NCBI GenBank assembly: GCA_003049465.1
Contig: PYSS01000037.1
Coordinates: 62,001-126,000 of the forward strand
DNA: 64,000 bases
From: Magnaporthiopsis rhizophila
Lineage: Eukaryota; Ascomycota; Sordariomycetes; Magnaporthales; Magnaporthaceae
Direction of reading: 5' to 3'
How positions within the stretch are numbered: the stretch's first letter is position 1; every line of letters begins with the position of its first letter. The notes under the pieces are model-generated. The model was not told where the DNA came from, searched no databases, and was given only the letters and a program-made list of their open reading frames with translations. Made by a program: the position numbers and the translations under genes. Below are positions 11,506 to 23,605 of the stretch, piece by piece.

Positions 11506-13016
11506 ATGGCCAGCAAAACCTCGCGCTGGGCCGTTAGCGAGGAGGACTCGGCCAAAGCAAAGCAGGAACGCGAGGCCAAGCGCCGCCTCAAAGCCGAGAA
11601 GGCGGCGCAACGCAAGGCCGCGGACGCCGCCCGAGCCTCGTCACAGTCAGGGCCTGCGCATGATCACCACCTCCCCGAAGACCCCGGAAGCACCCGTCGT
11701 GGCGACGGGCCCCCGGTAAAGCGGCGTCGCCTCACCCCAGCCCCCGACGAAGGCGGCGGCAACGGCAACGAGAACGAGAGCGAGGCAGATGGCGGCGTCC
11801 ACAAGCTGCTGCGGATCCCTGCCCGCCACTTCGACCAGTGCGGCAGCGTCGAGGGCTTCGACAAGCTTAACGACATCGAGGAGGGTGCCTACGGCTGGGT
11901 CGCCAGGGCCAGGGAGCTGAAGACCGGCAAGATTGTCGCCCTCAAGAGGCTAAAAGTCGACGTCAACAACCGGAGTGGTCTGCCCGTCACGGGCCTTCGC
12001 GAGATCCAGATTCTGAGAGACTGCAGCCACCGAAACGTGGTAACCATTCACGATGTTGTGGTCGGGGAAGATACGAGCAGGATCGAAAAGTCGGTACAAA
12101 CTCCTTGGGGTGGTTGGTTGATCACTTGTACGAACCCAAAGCCACCTGCTGACAACCCCCTTGCAGCATCTTCCTAGTGCTCGAATTCCTAGAACATGAC
12201 CTCAAGAGCGTGCTCGAAGACATGCCAGAGCCCTTCCTGGCCTCGGAAATCAAGACGCTCCTGATACAGCTGGCGTCGGGCGTCAGCTATCTCCACGACA
12301 ACTTCATCCTGCACCGCGACCTCAAGACGTCCAACCTCCTGATGAACAACCGCGGCCAGCTCAAGATTGCAGACTTTGGCATGGCGAGGTACGTCGGCGA
12401 CCCGCCCCCCAAGCTCACGCAGCTGGTGGTGACGCTGTGGTACCGCGCGCCCGAGCTGCTGCTGGGCACCGCCAGCTACGGCCAGGCCGTCGACATGTGG
12501 AGCGTCGGCTGCATCTTTGGCGAGCTCCTCACCCGTGAGCCCCTGCTCCAGGGCAAGAACGAGGTCGACGAGCTCACAAGGATCTTTGAGCTGTGCGGCG
12601 TCCCGTCCGAGGACTCCTGGCCGGGCTTCCGCCGCCTGCCCAACGCCCGGTCCCTGCGCCTCCCGCCCGCTTCCTTGTCCACCGGCTCCCTCATACGGGC
12701 CAGGTTCCCGCTGCTCACCGCGGCCGGCAGCGCCCTGCTTTCCGGCTTGCTATCCCTCGATCCGGGCAAGCGGGTGACGGCAAGGGACATGTTGACGCAC
12801 GACTATTTCAAGCAGGACCCGAGGCCAAAGCGGGAGACCATGTTCCCAACCTTCCCCAGCAGGGCCGGCCTGGAGAGGCGGAGGCGCCGGGATACACCCA
12901 ATGCTCCCGTTCGGGGCCGGCAGGCCGCAGACCTTGGTGATGTAGACTTTAGCGGCATATTTGCGAGACGTGAGCGCGAAGAAAAAGGAGGCGGCTTCTC
13001 GCTTCGAATGGTATGA
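11506..13016 (+). CDS. Cyclin-dependent kinase of the CDK11 (PITSLRE) type, Ppk23-like
   Basis: Two exons, 11506-12089 and 12167-13016, giving 477 aa. The frame-preserving junction reads RIEN-IFLVLEF, which requires the weak donor GTCGGT at 12090; the stronger-looking GTACAA four bases on would break frame. Residues 1-50 are a charged Lys/Arg/Glu coil, followed by a basic VKRRR cluster. The kinase domain starts near 115 with IEEGAYGWV. The cyclin-binding helix is PVTGLRE, a variant of PITSLRE. Catalytic HRDLKTSNLLMN, DFGMARYVG and VVTLWYRAPELLLG are intact. The sequence CGSVEGFDKLNDIEEG before the P-loop is the CDK11 hallmark. CDK11 kinases act in transcription and splicing control in animals; the fission yeast counterpart Ppk23 is linked to Mediator. 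Nuclear location is inferred. Confidence 0.92.
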
Positions 13017-13753
13017 TGAGGCACACATATTCACAAGGGCGTAATAGCAGCACCCGCGTGCATATTTCGAGAGATCTATTGTACTGGCCCATAGTTCCTT
13101 GTAATTCTCGGTTCTGAATTGCTCGCTCGTCGTTATCATTATAACAGCACGAAAGAAAATAAGGAGAAAAAAGAAAAAGGACCAGCTGTCTCCCGTGGCG
13201 TCTGTCTGGTCATTCAGCCGACCAAAAAGACCAAGCCACGAACCCCCGAATCTTTTTCTGCGAGTGGACTGCTTTCCCTGGCGGCATCTCCTTGCCCGAC
13301 AATCTCCACCATCGTTGCCGCAAATGCATTTTATATACCAGATGACGTCTCTTCTAAAACCAAACACGGTAGTTGAGAAAGTGCCAAGAACGCCGCCCAC
13401 GCGAAGGATCAAGATTCCGGGTAGATATCACTCTCCCGTCCCTCTCTTTTCTTGATCCTTTGTGTTCCGTGAAACAAATATAACTAAAAATAAAAAAAAA
13501 ATAAAAAAATAGTCGTGGAAATGCCGGGATCCTAGATCAAGGCGGGGAATGCACATAAATAGAAGAGAGGGAGGGGATTATTAATTATATGGTGAAACAT
13601 GCCATGACGATCGCGAGACTCCGTGTGGTAGGATGCCTTGATTTCCAAAAATGAAGGGCCAAATGATGAAGAGATATCAGCGTTGAGGGGAGGGCCGCCA
13701 TTGCCGAAATCGAGGCAGCGGGTGGATCGAGTAGGGAGGATATGGACATGGTT
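13017..13753. other. Convergent 3' region between CDK11-type and DUF7137 genes
   Basis: No coding potential worth calling. It is A-rich on the plus strand, with an A/T-only patch around 13483-13510 (AAATAAAAAAAAAATAAAAA), and probably comprises the two 3'-UTRs and polyadenylation sites. Confidence 0.45.
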
Positions 13754-14614
13754 TCAAAAGACGGCGCCGGCGACAAACCATGTAAAGGCGGCGACTGTTA
13801 TGACGCTCGTGGTGAGAGCGACGCCAAGGGCACGCTTGTCCATGGCGGATGAAGCGCCGCTGCACGAGACGCATTTCCAGCCCGAGGCCATGGGGACGTA
13901 CTCCTGCCCGGTGTAAACGCCAAACTTGAAGCCCGAGTACGGCGCCAGATATCCAGCCTGTGGCCTGTCTGTCATGGCCGTGTCCGAGTCATGGACGAGA
14001 AGGGTGTACTCGGCGACCAGGTACGGGGAGCCATGGTTGTCGTTGGTATCCCACACGTAGTCGGCGCGGGTGGCAAACGTCATGTTTTGAGTCAGGGTCC
14101 AGGTGCGCGAGGCGGCGCTGCAGCTGACAAGCACGTCGATGGCGGTAGGGGAGGCTTGGAGACTAGTGTAGTTCCAAGCCCACGTCACAAAGTCGCCAAC
14201 CTTGTACAGCTGCGTGCCATCCAGCGGTCCCGGAGTGATCATGGCAACGCCGCCGGCGGGATCACGCGGGTCGAATTCCTGTCGGGTTGCGTTGCGGTTG
14301 GACCCGCCGGTGGTCGAGTTGCCCTTTGGCGCAGGCGTGATGAGCGGCTGGTTCGTGCCAGTTGTCGTGCCCGTACCTGTGTCCGTGCCCGAGGATGTCT
14401 TTGTGGGCGTTGGCGTTGCGGCCGGGGCTGCGGTGGCCGTTTAGTATGAGGAAACACGAAAGGACGGGGCCAGGAAATACAAGCACGTACCGCTGCTATC
14501 TTGACGAGCAACCAGGGCATTAGCCTCAGGAAGCCATCCTGGCCAAGCCGAGGCCAGACTGCACACCGACAGAAAAGCAGCCGCAAGCCGCAGCGAGGCG
14601 CGTTGTGGCTGCAT
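13754..14614 (-). CDS. DUF7137 secreted or membrane-anchored surface protein
   Basis: Two exons: 14491-14614 and 13754-14427. The intron shows GTACGT and a CATACTAAAC branch region. The product is 265 aa. Residues 1-23 form a signal peptide ending ASA, followed by WPGWLPEANALVARQDSS, the typical mature start of this family. A Thr/Ser/Pro-rich stretch (about 43-75) is a likely O-glycosylated stalk. The conserved DUF7137 domain (about 100-230) includes VGDFVTWAWNYTSLQASPTA and a Cys pair in WKCVSC. The C-terminus ends in a hydrophobic run straight to the stop (VALTTSVITVAAFTWFVAGAVF starts at about 240), which fits either a GPI-anchor signal or a tail membrane helix. Function unknown; cell-surface location is inferred from the signals. 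Confidence 0.88.
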
Positions 14615-16181
14615 CTTGATCGTGTCGGCAGCACAAGTGGGCGCCTTGCAACAAGGTTCGGGGCAAGAGTGGAGAGAATCAAGCAGAGATGATAGGCCCG
14701 TCTATAAACAGTTTTGTATTTCCACCTCTTATTGTTGTTCTATATGCTTCCCGAGGCGAGAATGGGCAACTCGGCAGGCACACGTCGTCCTCGGTGGCTC
14801 GATGGCGGTTTGTCGGTCGAAAAGTGAACAAGGCGTGGCGGAGGTCCGAGACGGGCAGTGCAGGGCGGCAACGCGGCCTAGACTAGGAACAACAACACGA
14901 GAGAAGAGCGAAGACAACAAGCGCAAAATCCAGCAACGAACGACTGTGGTGGCTCCAAATTGAGGCCTAGCAAACGAATGTATGTTGACAGAGATCCTGT
15001 GTAACTGTCCGACCAAGTTAATGGCTGGAGTGACTCTCTTGGTGCTGGCGAAGGAGAAAAAGGGGACGAAGTTCAGCTGGTCGGGGGGTCAAGGCTCCGT
15101 GCAAATGGGGGCCGAGTCATTATAAACAGGGTCTGAGAGGGGGAAAAAAAAAAGGAGCGACGAAGAAGAAAAGAAAACTTGGCAATTGGACGACAAGGAC
15201 TCGTATTGGGGCCCCAGCCTAGCGGGAAACACCTTTCAGCGCAGGTACTCCGTGCATGAACACTCGAGCCCACCAGCAATTTCACGCAGGCGAAGACAGT
15301 GCGAAGACGTAGGAGGACCGTCACAGGGCGCGTGCCGTGCCACCCATCCACCATCAGGTGCTGCAGTGATGGGATTTACATCCACCCCACCCCGTATTCG
15401 CTGGATGCGCACCGATCCTTGCGCGGCTCCAATTGTTTTCTTCTCACCTCCTTTGCCCTTTGCGTCGCTCGCTCACCCAAAAATAGCGAGCGGGCGCCGG
15501 CACAGGGCCGGTGGGCTGACACGACCTCCGTACCGAACAGGCTCGGGACGTGCAACGTTCCCGGAACTGAATATAGTAGTTGGCAACGTAGATCTGAATG
15601 AGTATGCCGTGAATCACGTCTAGTTTCTGGTCGCAAACAGGATGGAGCGGAACGGCTGATGAGCCAACGTGTTTTGTTTTTTTTTCGTCTTCTTTTCATC
15701 GGTGTCTGGAGCAAACAAGATCTCACCCCATTTACAGCTGGTCAGGATGGCGTTTGGCCCGTGCTGGGTTGGACCCTGGACGCCGACCTCGAGTGATTGG
15801 ATCTGCTTGGCTGTGTCGAAGGACCAGCCCGGCAGGCGGCAGCAGCACTTCGCCCCAATGGAATGGCGACTTCCCCAGAGCTGCACGGCGGGTGCCTTCT
15901 GTGCTGCAGCGTGCACGTGAGAGCGAGCTCTGGATCAGACTGATGCGCGCGCTTGGAGGAAGCACCAGACGAGACAGGAGGCGGCCATCAGATGGCGCTC
16001 AGCCGACGCCGCCGACTGAGCTATCCATTTTGAGCCGGCAACGCTTCCAATTCACCCCACCTTTCCCTGTCCATGCTGCAGCCGGCCTCGCAGCAAAGGA
16101 AGCATCCGCAACTCTCTTGATTCCCGTCCTCGTCCAACGCCGCTCGCCTGCCCGCTCGCTGCTCGACAGCGAAGCAGCGAG
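14615..16181. other. Intergenic region, divergent promoters of DUF7137 and Nrd1-like genes
   Basis: No supported gene in about 1.57 kb. It contains short A-rich and CT-rich tracts (15145-15180, 15672-15705). Open frames here lack family features and splice-consistent continuation. Confidence 0.45.
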
Positions 16182-17942
16182 ATGGGACCCGACAACGACG
16201 TCGCGACCGTCACGGTCGAGCGGCGCTATTTCGACACTCTGGTCCATCGGTAAGCAAGCAGGCCCCGACAAGAGTTCACTTTGTTGCCTCACCCCAGGAC
16301 TTTCCGGTCTGGCATCGACCTTCTGGCCCGCCCGATGCACACTGCGAGGCTAACACCAGCGACCCATGTGCTTCCCCACCGTCAATCTGATGTGCAATGC
16401 AGTGCCCAGCTTGTGAGTTTGCTTCGGCCTCCTCGTCTTGCCATCCCTGCCTGCCCGCCCTGACAGGGCCCTGCTGACCTTTTGCCCTTGGCGCCGTCTC
16501 GACCAGCACGTCTCAGATGTCCCCGTCTCGCACTCGCTGCCCAACGATGCCATCACCGTTTCCAGGGCCGACCATGAGGCCCTGACCCGGACTGCCCGAC
16601 AGTATGGTGCGTGCCGTCACCCGTGCCCGTCCCACACCCGAAGCCCCAACTGACATCCGTTGCCTGTCAGCCAATCTACGCCAGAACCTGATGCGTGGCG
16701 GTCTCGAAGAGGCGACGATCCAGGTACGTCCATGTGAATTCTCAGATCCCAGACCCACGCCATGGTGCTGGCATCGACCGGTCAGGTATTAACACGGGTG
16801 ATGGGGGCCGGCTGTGCCTTCTTTGGTTGTATTCCGCAGCTTCTTAGCAAAGACGATACCGCCATCCAGGACGATGCATCTTCGAGAGGGCCACCGGCGC
16901 AACATGAGGAGAACAACGGCTCTGTGCAGGCCAGAGTGACGCCCAGCCATGGATATGCGGCGAACCCCGCCATGATGGACCGCAGGCCACACGTTCCGTC
17001 TGGGAACGGCGGATACGCGTCTCCACTTGGTTTCATGGCAGGCGCTCAGCAGGACCTGGACTGGTCTGAGGCCGACGGCGCGCACGAGGAGCTGTCGCTG
17101 CCGGGTGACGACGTGCTTGTGGACCGGACAAACGCCCTGTCCACCGGCGAGTCTGCGCCCAGCGCGGGTCGCCCCACGTACGAACGGCAATGCACACGAA
17201 CAATCCAGATCTCGAACCTTCCCGACGGCGCGACGCATGCCGACATCACTGCTGTCGTGCGTGGCGGCCTGCTGCTCGACATCTTCATGCGCCAACATGA
17301 CCGTTCTGCGACCGTCTCGTTTCTACACGCCGCAGATGCGCGAGCCTTCTTGGACCACTGTAAGAGAAACGATCTTTACATCAGGAACAAACGGGCCGAG
17401 GTCCGGTGGAACGACCGTCAGTTCATCCTTGCCGGTCACGTTGCGAGCAAGATCGGCTCAGGGGCGACGAGAAACCTCGTAATCCGCCGCTGTGACCCTC
17501 GCATCACCGAGGAGGACCTCCGCGAGGACCTCGAACACATACACAACCTGGTTGTCATCAAAATCACGTTTATCGGCAATACTTGCTACATCAGCACAAA
17601 CTCGGTGCACAACGCTATGTTTGCCAGGACGTGCATGATGAGTCGCTTGTGAGTTGATCCGGTCCATTGCCTGACAATACCACACTTGAACGGCCGCACT
17701 GACCGAATCGCGTGTCCGATAGCAAATTCAAGGGCTCCAAGATCGACTGGGACGTTGATGAATGCGCCCAGCCGCTGGATAGAGCGCGGCCGCCCAAGCC
17801 TCGCAAGGAGACTCCCCCAGTCAAGAAGCCGGCAAGTGCGATTGCAAACCGCTTCCAACTTTTGAATATGGACGACGACGAAGACGAAGACGTTACGCCA
17901 AGCTTTGCCCAGGCCAAGGAGGCTGTTGGTATCATTGCATAG
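16182..17942 (+). CDS. Two-RRM RNA-binding protein, negative regulator of differentiation (Nrd1)-like
   Basis: Six exons: 16182-16249, 16403-16412, 16507-16606, 16671-16723, 16840-17648 and 17723-17942. All borders are GT-AG and the sum is 419 aa. Exon 2 is only 10 nt (codes the end of R, then AQL). The N-terminus MGPDNDVATVTVERRYFDTL and the downstream DAITVSRADHEAL match the fungal Nrd1-like N-terminal module. RRM1 lies at about 198-272 (RTIQISNLPDGATHADITAV) and a second RRM at about 288-350, with CYISTNSVHNAMFARTCMMS. The C-terminus has an acidic NMDDDEDEDVTPSF tail. Fission yeast Nrd1 is an RNA-binding protein that delays sexual differentiation; transfer of that role to this fungus is inference. 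The gene is convergent with DCP2. Confidence 0.88.
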
Positions 17943-19047
17943 GTAGTTGTCAGTCATCCGCGAAAAGGAGGCAGGAGACTTCATGTAGAAGCATGGGTCC
18001 AGCCGTTTCGGATAGTTGTTGTCCTTCTTTTTTTCTGTCCCTTCACTCTAATGCTTGCTTGCTTGTTTTTCCCTGCCTTGTGCAGGACATTTCCCCCCGC
18101 CACCATATGGTAATGGAAGCGGGAATACGGCAGGGACTGCCGAGATATCTCTTGCGGACGGTGTCAGGAGGGCAAAGTCACCCGCGGCACTTCGTGATTT
18201 TCCTCATTTTATATGCACGGCGATATTTTGGCGGAATCGGTAAATGCCATTGTGGCAAGTCGGTTATTCATTCCGCCGTCCTATAGCAGGCACAGGACCG
18301 CCACGGCTCTTGTTGGGCAGCTTACCACTCGAAGTTACGAGACATGTTGGCTCGTTTACGTGCGTGTGTATATCCCATGTGTGCGCTCGCTCGCCTTCAT
18401 TTACATTAGGGATAACCCTGTCCCGCCATGCGTCGTACCATGACCCTACCTACTCGTTGTGCGCCTATTGCAACGAATAACCGCTTCTTTCTCTGCTGCC
18501 GATCTTCCCTGTTGACAATAAACTGCGTATCTACACGTGGCGGGACTGTGCAGGTGCCCATAATATGTGCGCATTTGCTATCCTGGAGTGTACGCGAAGT
18601 GATGCTTCACCAAGACCATTAGATATGGTAGACACTAGATTCGACTTGTTGCCAGGCACATGTGCGTTTTTCTACATAACTCATGGCATGCCAGCGAATC
18701 TTAACGGGTTCGGAGCACGGGCATCGGACACGGATATGCACCAAAGGAGAGCTGGAACTTGAATTCATGGCGACGGTCATCAATTCCTATTTGGCAGTGA
18801 CTATGGCTAGGGCTACACCAAAAAAAAGGAAAGGAAAAGTATAATCTCGCTTCCTGCCAGCTGTCAAATAGGACGAATCGAAGAAGGGATGAAAGAGCGT
18901 AGGAGGGAGAGAGCGTAACATGAAGACGATAGAAACAGCAAAAGATAATAAGAATAATCAATAAGATCTTCTTTTTTCTCGTATTCGCTGCGCGCAGGCC
19001 CAACAAAGCAGAGGTCCCATCATGAAATCCAAACACAACAATGCCGC
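17943..19047. other. Convergent 3' region between Nrd1-like gene and DCP2
   Basis: About 1.1 kb without a supported gene. It contains T-rich patches at 18015-18070, suggesting the 3'-UTR of the upstream gene, and an A-rich strip at 18815-18990, the DCP2 3' side. Confidence 0.45.
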
Positions 19048-21633
19048 TCACTGACCCGACCTGTTGGTCGTGACAGACTGTAGATAACCAAGAAGAAAAC
19101 TCCGATCCGCTGTGGACATGGGCGTCTGTGTAGCCAGACGCGAAATGGGCTCAACCAAAGGCGACGCGTGCCTCGCCAAGCCCGAGCCAGGTCGAAGGAC
19201 TTCGGTAGCCGCAGAGGCGATCGAGGGCGGCGGCAGTGACTCAGCTGCCTCTTTGCCCTTTCCTGCCCCATCGGCGCTTGGAGTGGCCTGCGAGGGGGTC
19301 TGGGCTCTGGCAAATAGCGAAAGCAGCAGGTTCTTCTGACCGGCGCTTGCCTCTAGGCGTTGCGGGACCGGGGAGGGCGTCGTCCGCGGTGCAGAAAGAC
19401 GACCAGCTGACGACGGTTGACCAGGTGCATTGGTGTATGGGAAGGGGGTTGGCGAGAGCCTCGTGTTGGGGTGGGCGGGTAGGTTTGTCGTGGGGGCATG
19501 AGGGGCGGTAGTGGATGCCGGCACGACGGTTCGGGCGTCAGGCGCACCACCTCGTTGTAGCCCCTCAGGGCGGCTGAGCAGTTTGAGGGCGCCAAAGGGA
19601 AGGTTCAAGCCCGGATCAGCCTGCACACTGCCACGGTTGGCCTCGTCCGACCCTGGCTCCCCTAGGGTGGAGCCGGCGCCGAGAGAGGGTGGCGGGTCCT
19701 TGGGTGACGGTGCTCGATTTTGCGATTTGAACGCGTCCAGAAGTGCGTTTCTGTGCTGGTCATTGAACGGTTGCTTTTGGTTCGGCGATAGGAAAGACGC
19801 AGGACCTGAGGGCCCGCCCGACATGGCCGAATTCCCGCCGGGAACCACGCCTGACGACTGGGTCGTGTCGTGAGCTTGCTCTGGAACAGGAAGGTTTGCA
19901 AGCCCAGAGCCGGGGCCACGGGCGGTAGTAGTCGTGAAGGCACTTAGAAGTGACATGGCGTGGCTGTTCAACTGCGGAAGTGGCTGTCGACTATCTTTGT
20001 GGTGTGGATCAGACTGGGCTGGAGAAAGACTTTGTCGAAAGCCGGCCTGGGCTTGGGCCTGATCATTGTGAATCGAAGAGCTCAGGGGCCCGTGATAAAT
20101 GGGCCGTTCATCCCGAACCACGGGGTTCTGGAGCTGGCGAAGAAGAGAACTCGCGTTGAGCGACAGCCCGGGCTGCTCGTGCGCTCTCGGAACATAGGAT
20201 CCAGGCGGGGGTATGGTCTGGCCCTGCCTAGGCCCTGGCATCGGCGCTCCTCTTGATAGGGCGGGTGGATGCGATGCCATCGAGGGGTTCCCACCAAAAC
20301 CTGGACCGAAGTGCAAGTTCGCAGGCGGCGCGCCTTGAAAGTGTGGGGGTTGTGTCTGATGTCGCACTGTTGCGAGCGTCACATGGCCCGCGCTCGGCGC
20401 CGGTAGAGAACTGGGAGGCGCCGCGGATGAACCAAGAGGTCTGGCATGGGGATCAGCCACGGGACCGGTGGATGGCCCGGTAGTCCCCGGCTGAAGGAGT
20501 GCAAGCAAGGCGTTGCCTTTGGCCCGACCTGGATCGGGCGCCGGCACGGCGCCTGCAGTCAAGGTGTGCGGCAGAGTCCCTTGGGTTGGTGGCTGCACGT
20601 TGAGGAGCCGCTGGAGCTCCCGAGTGGCGCCTTCGAAGGTGTCGATGGCCGGCGCAGGGGCCGGGCTCATGGCGGAGAGCGGGATGGCAGAACTCAGGGC
20701 CGCGTCATCTTCAGTCAGCGGCTCCTCGTGAATGGGCTGTGTGGCAAGGCCAGGAGCGCTGGGCGGCGCACGCCCACTATCCCGCTTCTTCTGCTGAACA
20801 ACCCATTTCTTCAAAGGGACCAGGAAGGGAGCCACCATGTAGAACTTGTTGGCGTTGTTCGCGGCGGCGACGTCGTCGCGGTGGTTTCCGCCCTTCTTCC
20901 GGAACGCGGGAAGTTCCGAGAGCTTATACCACTCGATCTTGCTGATCTCCTTTCTGGTCTTGGGCTCGAAGTGAGTGTCCATTGGAACATTGCGGAAAAC
21001 ATAGAGGCGGAGCTGCTGCTCACGCATGTTGATCTCGATGAACTTGACCTGGTCATCCCTGGGCACGAGCCCGGCGGCCTTGATGTCGAACCCCGTCTCT
21101 TCATACACCTCTCGAATGGCGCAGTCAAGGTCGTCTTCGTCCTTGTTGATCTTGCCGCGCGGAAAGCTCCAGTTTGCGCCCTTCTTCCAACCCTTGACGA
21201 GAACGGTCGCGTCCATGGCATCATTGAGCATGATGGCGCCCCGAACGGGAACGCGTGTTTTGTACTGCAAAAATTCCTCGAAGGCGCGCATGTGGTTCTC
21301 GACGGGGAACGAGGCGAGGAGCGGGCAGTGTTGGAAGATCTTGAGGCAGAAGCTGCGAAGTGTCATTGAGGGAAGCGTGGGATCTAGAGGACGTATGAAG
21401 TCCTCGTAGAACCACTGGGCTTCCTCGACCTGGAAGCATATCCGCGCGACCGACGAGAGGTCTTCGGCCGGAAGGTTGATGATGAAGCGGACACAGAGAT
21501 CGTCCAACCCTAGGGCTTGTCAGCAGGCCGCCAACCAACTCACTTGCTTGGCCGCGTCGGTGCGCGAGCCCGGCTTCCTCGACGCGTTTGTGCTAAACCT
21601 ACAGTCTTCAAGCTCCATTTTTGATTCCGCCAT
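19048..21633 (-). CDS. DCP2: mRNA-decapping enzyme catalytic subunit DCP2
   Basis: Two exons: 21603-21633 (31 nt) and 19048-21509, giving 830 aa. The junction makes MELEDW-LDDLCVRFIINLP, the canonical DCP2 N-terminus. The helical regulatory domain (about 11-95) is followed by the Nudix fold. The Nudix box is at about 129-151 (GKINKDEDDLDCAIREVYEE followed by TGFD) with the metal-binding REVYEE core, and Box B follows (KFIEINMREQQLRLYVF). The enzyme cleaves m7GDP from mRNA in P-bodies with DCP1. The remaining 550 residues are Pro/Ser/Ala/Gln rich and disordered, as in other filamentous fungi, with a few conserved Leu-rich patches such as ALLALLQPG and LLSLFARAQ that fit Edc3/Pat1-type binding motifs. 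The end, SFLLGYLQSV, is also patch-like. Confidence 0.96.
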
Positions 21634-23605
21634 CCTGCCATAATGGAATGGGTATGTCCAGAACCGGAATTTATTTTACCCTCCCCTCCGCGTCTTGCCA
21701 CACGTTGCCCCGCCTTTGCGCTGGCAGCCTGTCCAGTGAGGCGCCGAGACTGGGGTAGACTGTAGGTAGGTAGGTAGGTAGTGAAGGTAAATTGCAGGGT
21801 CGAATCTTGGGTGATGAACCTTCCAAGCGATCCTCCAAGGATGACGGTAGCAATGAAAGAGAGAAAAAAGAACAAGAAGAAGAAGGATAATCAGAGAAGA
21901 AAGCCTTCCCAACCAATATGACTGTCTGCAAAAGGAGCTGCAGCGAGAAGATACAATAAGCCTCGGGAAGAGCGGTAGCAAGCAGCAGTGGTAGCGGCCG
22001 TAAATTTGATTTCAGCGTCGGACGACTCTCGCAGGTGCCGAGTCGACAGAACGCCCGGTCCGCGGCAGCCCGGGAAGCAAAGATTGCGGCGACGGTATCT
22101 CGCAAAGTGTGACAAGCTCAGGATTGACAAAGGATCGATTTGCCTCTTGGTGCCGACGCGCCAGCCGGTCTCACTGTGACTGTCTAGGTGAAAAAAAAAA
22201 GCCAAAGCCCGTGTTCGCTTTGTCGGCGGCGGCAGCTATGTGGCCCGAGTAACGCCTGCAATTGGTGGCTCGCAGTTGCGACGGGGAGGTTGGAGAGCGA
22301 CGGCGATGGCGATGGCGGCAAAGTTGGGCAGCCTTGTTCTAGCCTCAGCCACTCAACTCCGGACCTGGCTTGTCTAAGTGGACACCCTCCACATTCATTC
22401 ATGTCCTGGAATCCCCACCGACTCAAGCCACACGAATGAGGCCGCCATCGTACCTAGTCAGCTCGTCATTCGACCTGGCAGAGTCGAGCACCATGCAGAG
22501 ACGAAACTAAATCTGCCGCTGCCAGCTGACCAAACAACCTAGGAAAAAAAGCAAACAGAAAAGGAAAAGTGACCTTAACCAAGCCTTTTATTCTTCTGAA
22601 AGGAAACAGGACAGGAATGAAAAAAAAAAGTAGATAAATATTTAAGTAAAAGATGTAAATATTATCTTTTTTTTTATTTTTTTTTTTTTTTAAAAAAAAA
22701 AACTCTTCTTTTTGCTTACTAAACTATATAATCTGATTTTTTTGAAAGGAGGCTTTTTATTGATGCGGGTGAGCGGGTAGGTACCTAGTCCTGCCTTTTT
22801 TCGTATGCGCGCCGACTTACTGCTCATTAATGCTATCGAACGCTGCGGACAATCAGATGCCCGCATGACCAGACACGGAGTTATTAGTCGAAAGAAATAT
22901 GAAAAAAGCTCGGCCGGATGCATTCCTCGCCCAGCCCATTCATGTTGAATGGAGCCACCTGGCGGCGAGGGCTGAACTTGAAACGCGGTGCAGCGTGCCA
23001 ATGGGTGCACATCAATGACGCTCTTGGTCGGCCATCCCATACAAGTTAGTGTAGTGGGCATGCAAGCTACCTAGCAGTGCCAGCGCTCGATGTTAGGGAA
23101 GCAGGAATATGGACAAGGAATAGGCCAATGAATGCCCAGGCCGGCGCCTCCATGACGACATAGGCTGGCGCACATTGCAGCTTCCCACGCGCCAACTCGG
23201 GCCGCACGAATGCCGCGCAGGCCTCCCACGGAGCCCAACGAGGTGCTTGCCACCCCAGGGTCCCGCGTCATCGAACAGAGCATACATTGGATCCCATAAA
23301 AGACTCCAGCACCACCTCGGCCAAGCTTCCAGCCTCTACTTCAAGTCAACCAAGCCCCGCATAGATTTTGTGCACTCCATACTCGTACTCGATTACAACA
23401 ACCCACTTTCACAGTCGCATTCCCCCTCCTGCCGTCGAGCGTGCCTCGACGTAGGCATAAGCTTTTCCTTCCAGCGAGCGAGCTCTGCAGCGCAGGCGCC
23501 TGTCTGGTCTCGGGGAACTATCGAGGCGTTACTCGTTAGAGGTTGCGTGCCAAGGATACAACGCTCCGCCTGCCCGGTTTGCCCTGTTAGCTCAAGCTCG
23601 GCGCC
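21634..23605. other. Large divergent intergenic region with (GGTA)n patch and AT-rich island
   Basis: Nearly 2 kb between DCP2 and the DUF4112 gene, without a supported gene. A (GGTA)5-like run lies at 21762-21780, and GGGTAGGTACCTAG at 22776-22789. An extreme A/T island lies at about 22610-22745 with a near-perfect inverted repeat. CT-rich DNA on the minus strand at 21840-21900 probably belongs to the DCP2 promoter. Confidence 0.5.
22610..22745. repeat. AT-rich island with inverted repeat and T/A homopolymer hairpin
   Basis: GATAAATATTTA at 22633-22644 and TAAATATTATC at 22656-22666 are inverted copies (one-base indel). They are followed by T9, A, T15, A11 at 22667-22702, itself a potential T/A foldback. 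Composition is almost entirely A/T, in contrast to the GC-rich surroundings. Role unknown. Confidence 0.6.

Noticed and set aside
20446..21369. 307-codon plus-strand open frame over DCP2
   Set aside because: Antisense of the DCP2 Nudix region, with no independent features.
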